Assembly: GCA_965212505.1 (NCBI GenBank)
Contig: OZ243123.1
Span: forward strand, 3,844,001 to 3,908,000
Reading direction: 5' to 3'
Origin: JAHEKO01 sp965212505
Lineage (GTDB): Bacteria; Acidobacteriota; Thermoanaerobaculia; Multivoradales; JAHEKO01
DNA length: 64,000 nucleotides
The translations under genes and the position numbers were made by a program. Numbering within the stretch: the stretch's first letter is position 1; every line of letters begins with the position of its first letter. Positions 16,176 to 24,577 of this stretch are shown piece after piece. The notes below the pieces were generated by a model. That model saw only the letters and a program-made list of their open reading frames with translations, was not told the origin of the DNA and searched no databases.

Positions 16176-17485
16176 GGCGTCACCTTCACCGAAGAGAGCG
16201 CCACCGCAGGGGTTGTCGCCCAGACCGGCAGGAGCTGCCCCCCCTTGGCGCACCAACCCGCCCCGGTCGACCGGCTCTCAGCGCCCACTCCGACGACCGC
16301 ACCCAGGAGTTCGGCGACACGTCCGGCCAGCTCCACCCCGCTGACGAGATCGCCGAGCTTGCCCGACGCAATACGACGCGCCGAAGCCGCTCGTAGGCGA
16401 AACTTGCCGGTGTGGGGATCGAGCACCCCGCGCTCGACCTCCTCTACGAAGAGCCCACCGTCGGCCCCCGCCAACAGATCCGCGTCGCTCTGCTCGGAAG
16501 TGAGGAGCTCCAGATGTGTCGAACGGGGGACCGGAGGGGAGAATCGGTTGGCGCGTCTTCCCGCTCCCGGAGTCAGCACGCTCGAATCGCGCGCCGCGAG
16601 CCGGTCGGCTAGCGGCTGTCGCACCTCGCCCGCAAAGAGCAGCCACCGTCGTACGACCGGCATGCCCTCGTCGTCGGTCCGTCGCCGCACGGCGGCCGGT
16701 GCGGCGCCGGGGTCATCGAGCACGTTGAGCGCCGCGCTCCCCAGCTCGACCCCGATCGCGGCCTCCGGGCTGCCGTTGAGTGAGAGTGTGTCGGTCTCGA
16801 GCGCATGAGCGACCGCCTCGTGGAGAAAGACCGCGGTCGCCTGCGGACCGAGCACCACGGGGTAGCGACCCGCGACGATCGCCGGAGCCCGACTTCCCTG
16901 GAAGCGCTCGACCAGACTCGCCGCCAGCTCGGTCGCCGCCTCGCTGTCGAGGGCGGCCAACACCGAACCGTGAACCCCCCAAGGCGTCTCGATTCGACAG
17001 CTGTAGTAGAGCTCGGTCTGCGTTTCCGGAACGAGGCGCCTGCCCACGATCTGCACCTCACGGTAATGGCGTCGCGCATCGATCCGCAGGGGAAAGGCGA
17101 CATGGTGGTCTCGGACGGCGCGGCGGACGAGGCCGTCGAAAGCGAGCAGCTCGGGGGCGCTGATCGGAGTGTCGACCGGCGGCACCTCGAGCCTCGGGAT
17201 CGAGTAGCTCGCCGATGGGAGCGCGCGCGCCGCCTGCCGCAGCGCCGCCGCGAACTCGTCACCGTCGAATCCGTCACGGGCCGCCAGCCAGGTTGTCTGC
17301 CCACGGACGAGGCGCACGGCGAAGCCCTGCTCTCGCCTCACCGAGAGTCCACCAGACCAGCGGTCGTCTGCCACGGACACCTCTTCCAGGCGCTCGAGGT
17401 AGACCTCCGCAAGATCCTCATCGCGGTCGGCGATCTGGGCGAGACTGCGGGCGATGGGGAGGGTCTCGATCGAGGCGAAGCTCAC
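16172..17485 (-). CDS. tldD: TldD metalloprotease
   Basis: A 437-residue catalytic subunit of the TldD/TldE protease. The zinc motif HEAVAH followed by ALETD matches the HExxxHGLEGD core of E. coli TldD. The regions that shape the tunnel (YYSCRIETPWG, SGRAGRRAN-like basic loop, GADGGLFVEEVERGVLDPHT) are in order. The start is a GTG at 17485. Residues read upstream of it belong to the divergent carboxylase promoter and have no family match. It leads an operon tldD-tldE-Tat-signal protein, the reverse strand partner of the PqqD/HprK cassette, which suggests leader removal from a modified protein. Confidence 0.88.
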   Translation of the reverse strand: MSFASIETLPIARSLAQIADRDEDLAEVYLERLEEVSVADDRWSGGLSVRREQGFAVRLVRGQTTWLAARDGFDGDEFAAALRQAARALPSASYSIPRLEVPPVDTPISAPELLAFDGLVRRAVRDHHVAFPLRIDARRHYREVQIVGRRLVPETQTELYYSCRIETPWGVHGSVLAALDSEAATELAASLVERFQGSRAPAIVAGRYPVVLGPQATAVFLHEAVAHALETDTLSLNGSPEAAIGVELGSAALNVLDDPGAAPAAVRRRTDDEGMPVVRRWLLFAGEVRQPLADRLAARDSSVLTPGAGRRANRFSPPVPRSTHLELLTSEQSDADLLAGADGGLFVEEVERGVLDPHTGKFRLRAASARRIASGKLGDLVSGVELAGRVAELLGAVVGVGAESRSTGAGWCAKGGQLLPVWATTPAVALSSVKVTP

Positions 17486-17519
17486 CCTGAAAATCTTTTC
17501 ATATGATAGGAACCCAGCG
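17486..17519. promoter_or_regulatory. Bidirectional promoter, overlapping -10 boxes
   Basis: The seven bases TATGATA (17502-17508) read as TATGAT toward the carboxylase gene and TATCAT toward tldD, so both divergent genes may fire from one near-symmetric -10 element. Only 34 bases separate the two start codons. No -35 box is convincing on either side. Confidence 0.5.
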
Positions 17520-19118
17520 ATGAGCGAAGAGACCCAGGCGGTCGAAGACGCCAGCCGGCGAAGCGAGTCGTTGGAAAGGAAGCGTCGCGAGCTCGCCGAG
17601 CGCCTCGCGGCCAGCGAGAAGGGCGGCGGCGATGCCCGCATCGAGCGCCAGCACGAAACGGGCAAGCTCACCGCAAGAGAGCGCATCGAGCTGCTGCTCG
17701 ACCCCGGCTCTTTCGTCGAGATCGACGCCCTCGTCACCCACCGCTGTCGCGACTTCGGAATGGAGGCGCGAACCGTCCCCGGCGACGGCGTCGTCTGCGG
17801 TCACGGCACGATCGAGGGGCGGACGATCTACCTCTTCGCCCAGGACTTCACTGTCTTCGGCGGTTCGCTCTCCGAGACCAACGCTCGCAAGATCTGCAAG
17901 GTGATGGACCTGGCGGTCGAAAACGGCGCGCCGCTCATCGGACTCAACGACTCCGGCGGCGCGCGCATTCAAGAAGGGGTCGCCTCGCTCGGCGGCTACG
18001 CCGACATCTTCTTGCGCAATACGCTCGCCTCGGGCGTCGTGCCCCAGATCAGCGCCATCATGGGGCCCTGCGCCGGCGGCGCGGTCTACTCGCCGGCAAT
18101 CACCGACTTCATCTTCATGGTCGACGGCACGAGCTACATGTTCGTCACCGGCCCCGACGTCATCAAGACCGTGACCCACGAAGACGTGACGAAGGAGGAG
18201 TTGGGAGGCGCGGCTACCCACTCGGGCCGCAGCGGCGTCAGCCACTTCACGGTCCCCAACGACGCGGCTTGCCTGCTGGCGATCCGGGAGCTCCTGTCGT
18301 ATCTACCGAGCAACAACCTCGAGGACCCGCCGCAGGGCACGAGCGAGGACTCTCCGGACCGTACCGACGAATCGCTCGACACGCTGGTCCCCGACGACCC
18401 CAATCGCCCCTACGACATCAAGCGTCTGATCGAAAACGTAGTCGACGACGGTCGGTTCTTCGAGGTTCAGGCCGACTACGCTCGCAACATCGTGGTCGGG
18501 TTCGCGCGCTTCGCCAACCAGAGTGTCGGCATCGTCGCCAACCAGCCCGCGTTCCTCGCCGGAGTGTTGGACATCGACGCATCCCTCAAGGGCGCCCGCT
18601 TCGTCCGCTTCTGCGACGCCTTCAACATCCCGTTGGTGACGTTCGAGGACGTGCCCGGCTTCCTGCCCGGCACCCAACAGGAGTTCGGCGGCATCATCAA
18701 ACACGGAGCCAAGCTGCTCTACGCGTTCGCGGAGGCGACGGTCCCCAAGATCACCGTCATCACGCGGAAGGCGTACGGCGGCGCCTACTGTGTGATGTCG
18801 AGCAAACACCTGCGCACCGACGTCAATCTCGCCTACCCGACAGCCGAGATCGCGGTCATGGGCCCTGAGGGAGCGGTGAACGTCCTCTACCGGCGCGAGC
18901 TCAAAGAGGCCGGGGAGGCGGCGGCCGCTCTACGTGCCGAGAAGGTCAGCGAATATCGAGAGAAGTTCTCGAACCCGTTCATTGCCGCCGAGCGCGGTTT
19001 TGTCGATTCGGTGATCTCACCGAGCGAGACCCGGCCACAGATCGTTCGCGCCCTCCGGCAGCTGGCCGGCAAGCGCCAGAGCGTTCCGCCGAAAAAGCAC
19101 GGCAACATCCCGCTCTAG
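17520..19118 (+). CDS. Acyl-CoA carboxylase carboxyltransferase (beta) subunit, propionyl/methylcrotonyl type
   Basis: A 532-residue biotin-dependent carboxyltransferase subunit that moves CO2 from carboxybiotin to an acyl-CoA such as propionyl-CoA. Both crotonase-like halves are complete. The N half has NDSGGARIQEGVASLGGYA and the acyl-CoA loop GPCAGGAVYSPA. The C half has FEDVPGFLPGTQQEFGGI and ITRKAYGGAYCVMSS. The length and the terminal GNIPL ending are typical of PccB-like and methylmalonyl-CoA decarboxylase alpha proteins. The biotin carboxylase and carrier genes are not adjacent, so the acyl substrate is uncertain. The ATG at 17520 has a weak AGGAA site and lies 12 bases after a TATGAT box. 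A start at 17454 would overlap tldD. Confidence 0.92.
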   Translation: MSEETQAVEDASRRSESLERKRRELAERLAASEKGGGDARIERQHETGKLTARERIELLLDPGSFVEIDALVTHRCRDFGMEARTVPGDGVVCGHGTIEGRTIYLFAQDFTVFGGSLSETNARKICKVMDLAVENGAPLIGLNDSGGARIQEGVASLGGYADIFLRNTLASGVVPQISAIMGPCAGGAVYSPAITDFIFMVDGTSYMFVTGPDVIKTVTHEDVTKEELGGAATHSGRSGVSHFTVPNDAACLLAIRELLSYLPSNNLEDPPQGTSEDSPDRTDESLDTLVPDDPNRPYDIKRLIENVVDDGRFFEVQADYARNIVVGFARFANQSVGIVANQPAFLAGVLDIDASLKGARFVRFCDAFNIPLVTFEDVPGFLPGTQQEFGGIIKHGAKLLYAFAEATVPKITVITRKAYGGAYCVMSSKHLRTDVNLAYPTAEIAVMGPEGAVNVLYRRELKEAGEAAAALRAEKVSEYREKFSNPFIAAERGFVDSVISPSETRPQIVRALRQLAGKRQSVPPKKHGNIPL

Positions 19119-19133
19119 CCGACTCGGCTCACC

Positions 19134-19163
19134 TTGACACGCCGAGGTCGGGTCGGGCATCCT
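19134..19163 (+). promoter_or_regulatory. Possible sigma-70 promoter upstream of H1-like gene
   Basis: A perfect TTGACA (19134-19139) is followed after 18 bases by CATCCT, a poor -10. It lies about 80 bases before the H1-like gene in the 123-base gap that also holds its AAGGAG site. Confidence 0.35.
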
Positions 19164-19241
19164 CCTGCAGTCCTGCGGGCCGGTAGTAACTCCCTGGGGT
19201 GACATAGAGTTGCCCGCGGGCGGGCCGCACAAGGAGACTCG

Positions 19242-19577
19242 ATGCGCGAGAAGGACCGACAGTTGCGGCGACGACGGAAGCGCCGGAAGGAGCGCCTCAG
19301 AGCGCAGCGCCGTGAGGTCATGAAGAAGGTCGCGGCGAAGAGCCCGAAGGCCTCGAAGAAGAAGGCCGCCTCCAAGAAGGCTGAGGCCGACGAGGCGCCG
19401 GCCGCCAAGAAGACGGCTGCAAAGAAGAAGACCACGGCCAAGAAGAAGACGGCCGCCAAGAAAAAGACCACGACCAAGAAGACGGCTACCAAGAAGGCCG
19501 CGGCGAAGAAGACTACGGCCAAGAAAAAGACGGCCGCGAAGAAGAAGACCGCAGCCAAGAAGGACGACGGCGACTAG
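19242..19577 (+). CDS. Histone H1-like lysine/alanine-rich DNA-binding protein
   Basis: A 111-residue, extremely basic protein of low complexity. The first 30 residues are Arg/Lys-rich (REKDRQLRRRRKRRKERL). The rest consists of degenerate KKTAAKK/KKTTAKK units like the tails of eukaryotic H1, bacterial AlgP and chlamydial Hc2. Such tails bind DNA without sequence preference and compact it. The final residues are acidic (KKDDGD). The number of AAG-rich repeats is likely to vary between strains. It has a good AAGGAG site and lies three bases before glyA, so the two are probably co-transcribed. A ribosome- or RNA-binding role cannot be excluded. Confidence 0.85.
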   Translation: MREKDRQLRRRRKRRKERLRAQRREVMKKVAAKSPKASKKKAASKKAEADEAPAAKKTAAKKKTTAKKKTAAKKKTTTKKTATKKAAAKKTTAKKKTAAKKKTAAKKDDGD

Positions 19578-19580
19578 CCG

Positions 19581-20858
19581 ATGATCGACACCCGTCCGCT
19601 GTCGGCAGCCGATCCCGAGATCTTCGAGGCCATCGGCCTGGAGACCCGTAGGCAGAACCAGGGTCTCGAGCTGATCGCCTCCGAGAACTTCGTCAGCCAG
19701 GCGGTGCTCGAAGCCGCCGGCTCGGTGCTCACCAACAAGTACGCGGAAGGCTATCCCGGCCGCCGCTACTACGGAGGCTGTGAGCATGTCGATGTCGTAG
19801 AGCGTCTGGCGATCCGCCGAGCGAAGGAGCTCTTCGGCGCCGAGCACGCGAACGTCCAGCCTCACAGCGGAACCCAGGCCAACGCCGCGGTCTACTTCGC
19901 GATGCTCGAGCCGGGCGACACGTTGATGGGGATGGACCTGTCGTCGGGCGGGCATCTGACCCACGGCCATCCGCTTTCCTACTCGGGCCGCGACTTCAAC
20001 GTGGTGGCCTACGGCGTCGATCGGGAGACCGAGACGATCGACTACGACGAGGTCGAGCGGGTCGCCAACGAGCACCGTCCAAAGTTGATTGTTTGCGGCG
20101 CCAGCGCCTACAGCCGAGTGATCGACTTCGAGCGCTTCCGGGAGGTCGCCGATCAGGTCGACGCGCTCTTGATGGCCGACATCTCACACATCTCCGGGCT
20201 GGTGGCTACGGGCCTCCACCCGTCGCCGGTAGAGCATTGCGATTTCGTCACGTCGACGACGCACAAGACGCTGCGTGGCCCGCGGGGCGGGATCATCCTC
20301 TGTCGCAAGAAGTACCGCAAGGCGGTCAACCGCGCACTCTTCCCGGGGATGCAGGGCGGCCCGTTGATGCACGTCATCGCCGCCAAGGCCGCCGCCTTCA
20401 AAGAGGCGGCCAGCGAGAGCTTCGTCGCCTACCAGCGTCAGATCCTCGCCAATACCGACGCTCTGGCGAAGGCGCTGCAGGGACGCGACTACCGCATCGT
20501 CTCGGGCGGCAGTGACAACCACGTCTTCCTGATGGACGTCGCGGCGTCCGGGCTGACCGGGAAGCTCTCGGAAGAGGCGCTCGATCAGGCGGCGATCACG
20601 GCCAACAAGAACACGATCCCCTTCGACGAGAACCCGCCACTGGTCGCCTCGGGAGTGCGCATCGGGACTCCGGCGGTCACCACGCGAGCGATGAGGGAGC
20701 CCGAGATGGCCGAAATCGCAGAGCTGATCGATGCCGTGCTTCAGGCGCCCGAAGACGAGGCGTCTCTCGCGTCGATTCGCGAGCGGGTGCGCGAGCTTTG
20801 CGAACGCTTCCCCCTCTACCCGCCGGAGATGATGGCCGGCGCATCGGACGCAACCTAG
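19581..20858 (+). CDS. glyA: Serine hydroxymethyltransferase
   Basis: A 425-residue pyridoxal-phosphate enzyme that interconverts serine and glycine with tetrahydrofolate and supplies one-carbon units. Diagnostic stretches are LIASENFVSQAVLEA, the substrate loop NKYAEGYPGRRYYGG, PHSGTQANAA and the Schiff-base lysine in TSTTHKTLRGPRGGI. Length and order are normal, so it should be active in the cytosol. It follows the H1-like gene by three bases. Its TAG stop shares the palindrome CTAG with the stop of folC on the other strand, another folate gene. Confidence 0.97.
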   Translation: MIDTRPLSAADPEIFEAIGLETRRQNQGLELIASENFVSQAVLEAAGSVLTNKYAEGYPGRRYYGGCEHVDVVERLAIRRAKELFGAEHANVQPHSGTQANAAVYFAMLEPGDTLMGMDLSSGGHLTHGHPLSYSGRDFNVVAYGVDRETETIDYDEVERVANEHRPKLIVCGASAYSRVIDFERFREVADQVDALLMADISHISGLVATGLHPSPVEHCDFVTSTTHKTLRGPRGGIILCRKKYRKAVNRALFPGMQGGPLMHVIAAKAAAFKEAASESFVAYQRQILANTDALAKALQGRDYRIVSGGSDNHVFLMDVAASGLTGKLSEEALDQAAITANKNTIPFDENPPLVASGVRIGTPAVTTRAMREPEMAEIAELIDAVLQAPEDEASLASIRERVRELCERFPLYPPEMMAGASDAT

Positions 20859-22105
20859 TCCGACGCGGTCTCGGGTCGAAAGGTAGCCAACTCCGCCGCG
20901 GCGGGCGGAACGCCGAACGCCTCTCGGAGTCGAGCGCGCACCTCGCCCACCAGATAGAGCGAGCCGCAGACGACAACCGGCCGTCCCCAGCCGAGCGCTT
21001 GCTTGACCGCTTCGAGTGGCTCCGGCACAACCTCGGCTTGCAACTCCATCCGCGCCGCCAACTCCTCGGGCGGTATCGCCCGGGGCGACCTGGGTGTGGT
21101 GAAGACGACCCGCTCGGCGCCCTTTGCCAGCGCCGGCAACATCCGTTCGACCTCTTTGTCGGCGAGCGCGCCGAAGACGAGGGTGAAATCGTCGACCGCC
21201 TCCTCTAGGTAGCGACCCAGGGCCCGTGCGGCGCTCGGATTGTGGGCTCCGTCGAGGAGAACCCGGCCGGCGGCCGCAAGATCGACCCACTCGAGGCGGC
21301 CGGGCCACCGACAGCCGGCCACACCGGCCTCGATCGAAGCTCGATCGATCCGCTTCCACCCGAGCCTCGCAAGGCGCTCGGCGACCCGAACCGCAAGTGC
21401 GAGGTTGTCGAGTTGATGAGCTCCGGGGAGGCGAAGGGGAGGGCGGCCCTCTTCGGGCGCCCCGCCGACGACCCACTCGACGGTCGTGCCGAGCTCCTCC
21501 GCGCGTCGCTCGATCGCCTCTCGAGCCTCGCGATCGCTCACCGCACCCAGCGCCGGCACCCCCGCGCGCAGAATGCCCGCCTTCTCGGTCGCAATCTCGG
21601 CCAGTGTGTCTCCCAGGTGCTCACGGTGATCGAGGCCGATCTCGGTGATGACCGAGAGCATCGGATCGACCACGTTGGTGGCGTCCAGCCGACCGCCGAG
21701 GCCAACCTCGAGCACCGCCAGCTCGACACCGCGATCGACGAACTCGACGAGAGCCGCGGCCGTCAGGGCCTCGAAGTACGTCGCCGACCCGTCCGCCGCC
21801 TCGAGCACCCGTCCCAGAACCGCAGCGAGGCGCTCCTCGGTGATCGCCCCGCCGTTCACCCGAATGCGTTCACGGACCGATTCGAGGTGCGGCGACGTGT
21901 AGAGGCCCGTCCGATAGCCGGCCGCGCTGCCGATCGACGACAGCATCGCCGAGGTCGAGCCTTTGCCGTTGGTGCCGGCGACCAACACGACGTCGAGTCT
22001 CGCCTGGGGCTCTCCAAGGCTCCTCAGGAGCTCCTGGACGCGGTCGAGTCCGAGCCGGGTACCGAAGACCTCGAGCCGATCGAGCAGCTCCTGTGGAGTG
22101 GCCAA
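20855..22105 (-). CDS. folC: Folylpolyglutamate synthase / dihydrofolate synthase
   Basis: A 416-residue Mur-ligase-fold enzyme that joins glutamate to dihydropteroate and folates using ATP. The P-loop VAGTNGKGSTSAML, the TSPHLESVRERIRVNG motif, EVGLGGRLDATN and the C-domain DGAHNPSAARAL motif are all present. It is the second gene after accD (10-base gap), a pairing common in many bacteria. It converges on glyA with a shared CTAG stop. One protein probably performs both the synthase and the polyglutamylase step, as no separate enzyme is visible here. Confidence 0.95.
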   Translation of the reverse strand: MATPQELLDRLEVFGTRLGLDRVQELLRSLGEPQARLDVVLVAGTNGKGSTSAMLSSIGSAAGYRTGLYTSPHLESVRERIRVNGGAITEERLAAVLGRVLEAADGSATYFEALTAAALVEFVDRGVELAVLEVGLGGRLDATNVVDPMLSVITEIGLDHREHLGDTLAEIATEKAGILRAGVPALGAVSDREAREAIERRAEELGTTVEWVVGGAPEEGRPPLRLPGAHQLDNLALAVRVAERLARLGWKRIDRASIEAGVAGCRWPGRLEWVDLAAAGRVLLDGAHNPSAARALGRYLEEAVDDFTLVFGALADKEVERMLPALAKGAERVVFTTPRSPRAIPPEELAARMELQAEVVPEPLEAVKQALGWGRPVVVCGSLYLVGEVRARLREAFGVPPAAAELATFRPETASD

Positions 22106-22115
22106 CGCCCCGCTC

Positions 22116-22961
22116 TCAGGAGAGGTGTCGCAAACAGCGGGCGACCGTCTGCTTGAGCTCGGTGCGATCGACGACCAGATCGAGGAAGCCGTGCTCGAGC
22201 AGGAACTCGCTGCGCTGGAATCCGTCCGGAAGGTTCTCGCGGATCGTCTGCTGAATCACCCGCGGGCCGGCAAAACCGATCAGCGCCCCCGGCTCGGCGA
22301 TATTCAGGTCGCCGAGCATGGCGAACGAGGCGGTGACCCCGCCCGTGGTCGGGTCGGTCAGGATCGAGACGAACGGCAGGCGCGCTTCACTGAGGCGGGC
22401 CAACGCGGCACTGATCTTCGCCATCTGCATGAGGGAGAGAACTCCCTCTTGCATCCGCGCACCGCCCGATGCCGAAATGACGATCAGCGGCTTGCCCTGC
22501 TCCAGCGCGTGCTCGGCCGCACGGGTGATCTTTTCGCCGACCACCGAGCCCATCGAGCCCCCCATGAAGCGGTAGTCCATCGCCGCGAGGACAACCGGCA
22601 TCTCCTCGATCGTGCCCTCGACGACCACCACGGCATCGGCCGACCCGGTGCGCTTCTGGTAGTCCTTCAGCCGCCCCTTGTAGCTCTTGGTGTCCTTGAA
22701 CTTGAGTGGATCGGCCGGGCGAACACCGTCGAACATCCTCGTCTGCGACGCCTCGTCGAGCAGCAACTCGATGCGTTTGTCCACATCGATTCGGAAGTGG
22801 TGGCCGCACTTCGGACAGATCTGGAGATTCCGCTCCAGCTCCTTGGAGTAGATGATTTCGCGACAACCGGCGCACTTGACCCATAGACCCTCTGGGACGA
22901 TGCTGCGTTGCCGGTCGGCGACCACGGCCTTTGGGCGCTTCGCTCTGCGAAACCAAGCCAT
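22116..22961 (-). CDS. accD: Acetyl-CoA carboxylase carboxyltransferase subunit beta
   Basis: A 281-residue subunit of the enzyme that makes malonyl-CoA for fatty acid synthesis. The N terminus has the four-cysteine zinc ribbon (CAGC near residue 27 and CPKCGHHF near 46). The crotonase-like domain follows with FMGGSMGSVVGEKI, ISASGGARMQEGVLSLMQM and the TTGGVTASFAMLGD acyl-CoA site. I start at the ATG of MAWFRRAKRPK, 14 codons into the longest reading frame. A TATTCT box ends 12 bases upstream and no ribosome site is visible. It heads an accD-folC operon. Confidence 0.96.
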   Translation of the reverse strand: MAWFRRAKRPKAVVADRQRSIVPEGLWVKCAGCREIIYSKELERNLQICPKCGHHFRIDVDKRIELLLDEASQTRMFDGVRPADPLKFKDTKSYKGRLKDYQKRTGSADAVVVVEGTIEEMPVVLAAMDYRFMGGSMGSVVGEKITRAAEHALEQGKPLIVISASGGARMQEGVLSLMQMAKISAALARLSEARLPFVSILTDPTTGGVTASFAMLGDLNIAEPGALIGFAGPRVIQQTIRENLPDGFQRSEFLLEHGFLDLVVDRTELKQTVARCLRHLS

Positions 22962-23027
22962 ATCGAGGACGCCAGAATAGACGCGAGGCGGGTAGCCACG
23001 CAAGGCGCGTCCGCAAACGGTGCTCGG

Positions 23028-24467
23028 TCAGCCGTCGTTCGACGACTCGGCGTCGCCGTCGTCGTCGGTCGGCTCCGACTCTTCGAGCTGACTCAACTCG
23101 CGCAGCAACCGCTTCTCTTCCTCGACGAACACCTGCCGCAGCTCGTCTTCGCGACGGGTCATCTCTTCCTCGACGATCGCCTCGAGATCGAGGTCCTCGA
23201 TCGGGTCGGCCGAGGCGACTTCACTCTGAACGGGTGCCGGCTCCTCCGACGCCTGGGGTTCGGTCGGCGGATTCGGGGCCGGGTCTGCGGCGACCGGCGC
23301 GAGCGCCTCGGTGGCCGGCCCAGCCGGCGCCGCCGGATCGCCGCTCGCCTCGGAGGGAGCGGCATCCGCAGCCTGGCCGCCCGACAGGATCGAGCCGGGG
23401 TTGCGAACGAAGATGAAGCCGACGATCGCCAACACGATCACAGCGGCGGCGGCCAGAAGGAGTGCAAAACGGGGAGAGCGGCGCTCGCCTGCCGGTTCAG
23501 AGTTTGGCTCGTCGCTCTCGATCGGCGCCGGGCCGGACTCGACAGCGGCCAGAACCACCGGTTCCTCCGCCGGCTCGAGCGGAGGCTCGACCGGAACCTC
23601 TACAAGGGGAGTGGCAAGCTCCGACTCCTCGTCGCGCGCATCGTCCGAGAGGAGAAGCGCCGCATCTTCCGGTGCCAAGGAGGGCATCTCTCCATCTCGG
23701 AGTTCGACACCTACTCCCGCAAAGAGCTCGTCGACCGTGCTGGCGGCATCATCCGGGTCGGTCCAGGGGCGATCGGAGCCCCGGCGATCCTCACCATTCC
23801 AATCTGCATCGTCCGGAGACGACTCGACGGTCGACGGCGGCTCCATCGCGCCTTCGGGCTCTTCGGAGTCGAAGAGGCCGGCGAGCGAGACCACCGGTTC
23901 GGGGGTCGGCAGCGTCTCGGCCGCGGCAAGCGCGGGCTGGGACGCGGGCGACTCCGGCACTGGAGGTGCGGAGGGAATGGACGGAGGTTCGGCGACGGGC
24001 GCCTCCGTCGTGTCGGCCTCTCCGTCTCCTTCGAGTTCGCGCAGCACGTCGCCGAAGATCTCCTCGGTAGTGAGGAGAGCGGACGGACTCGCCGGCCGCT
24101 CGGGTTCACTGGGTCGCGGCGCCGACAGACAGCGCTGCACGACCTCGAGGAGCGCGGGCGGCGATAGCGGCTTCGTGACGAGCTCGTCGACGCCGGCCTC
24201 TTTCATCTCCAGCGATCGCTCGAAACCGGCGGGCACGCAGACCAGCGCGCCCGGGCCACCGTTGGCACTTCCGAAGGTGCGGACCAACTCCAACGAGCCC
24301 TCGAGCTCGGAGTCGACCACGACCATCTTCGGCGCCTGGTCCGCGGCGGCCTGGAGCGCGGCTTCACGATCGGCGGCAACCGTCACCCACCACCCGTGCA
24401 CGCTGAGCGCCGCCTTGATCGTCTCGATCTCGGCCGCGTCGGTCGAAGCCACCAGAATCAGGCCCAT
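23028..24467 (-). CDS. Membrane-anchored receiver-domain protein
   Basis: A 479-residue protein of unusual build. Residues 1-115 are a response-regulator receiver with the phospho-acceptor position Asp52 (VVVDSELEG) and conserved Lys99-Pro100 (VTKPLSP). Its acidic pocket near residue 10 is reduced to one Asp. Residues 120-330 are a low-complexity Pro/Glu/Ala linker. A single membrane helix spans about 334-354, preceded by ERRSPR, so the receiver should stay in the cytosol. The outer part is Ala/Pro-rich and ends in a charged helix (about 425-465, likely coiled coil) and an acidic tail. No output domain is recognised. It stands alone between accD and the divergent yebC. Confidence 0.8.
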   Translation of the reverse strand: MGLILVASTDAAEIETIKAALSVHGWWVTVAADREAALQAAADQAPKMVVVDSELEGSLELVRTFGSANGGPGALVCVPAGFERSLEMKEAGVDELVTKPLSPPALLEVVQRCLSAPRPSEPERPASPSALLTTEEIFGDVLRELEGDGEADTTEAPVAEPPSIPSAPPVPESPASQPALAAAETLPTPEPVVSLAGLFDSEEPEGAMEPPSTVESSPDDADWNGEDRRGSDRPWTDPDDAASTVDELFAGVGVELRDGEMPSLAPEDAALLLSDDARDEESELATPLVEVPVEPPLEPAEEPVVLAAVESGPAPIESDEPNSEPAGERRSPRFALLLAAAAVIVLAIVGFIFVRNPGSILSGGQAADAAPSEASGDPAAPAGPATEALAPVAADPAPNPPTEPQASEEPAPVQSEVASADPIEDLDLEAIVEEEMTRREDELRQVFVEEEKRLLRELSQLEESEPTDDDGDAESSNDG

Positions 24468-24577
24468 CGCTGGTCATCCCACCAGCTTTGTGAAACCGGC
24501 TCAGTGAAGCAGTACACAAGCGACTCAGTAGGTTCCTTTCTGTAGAATCGACGACGCAACCGAGAGGCGTGAGAACG

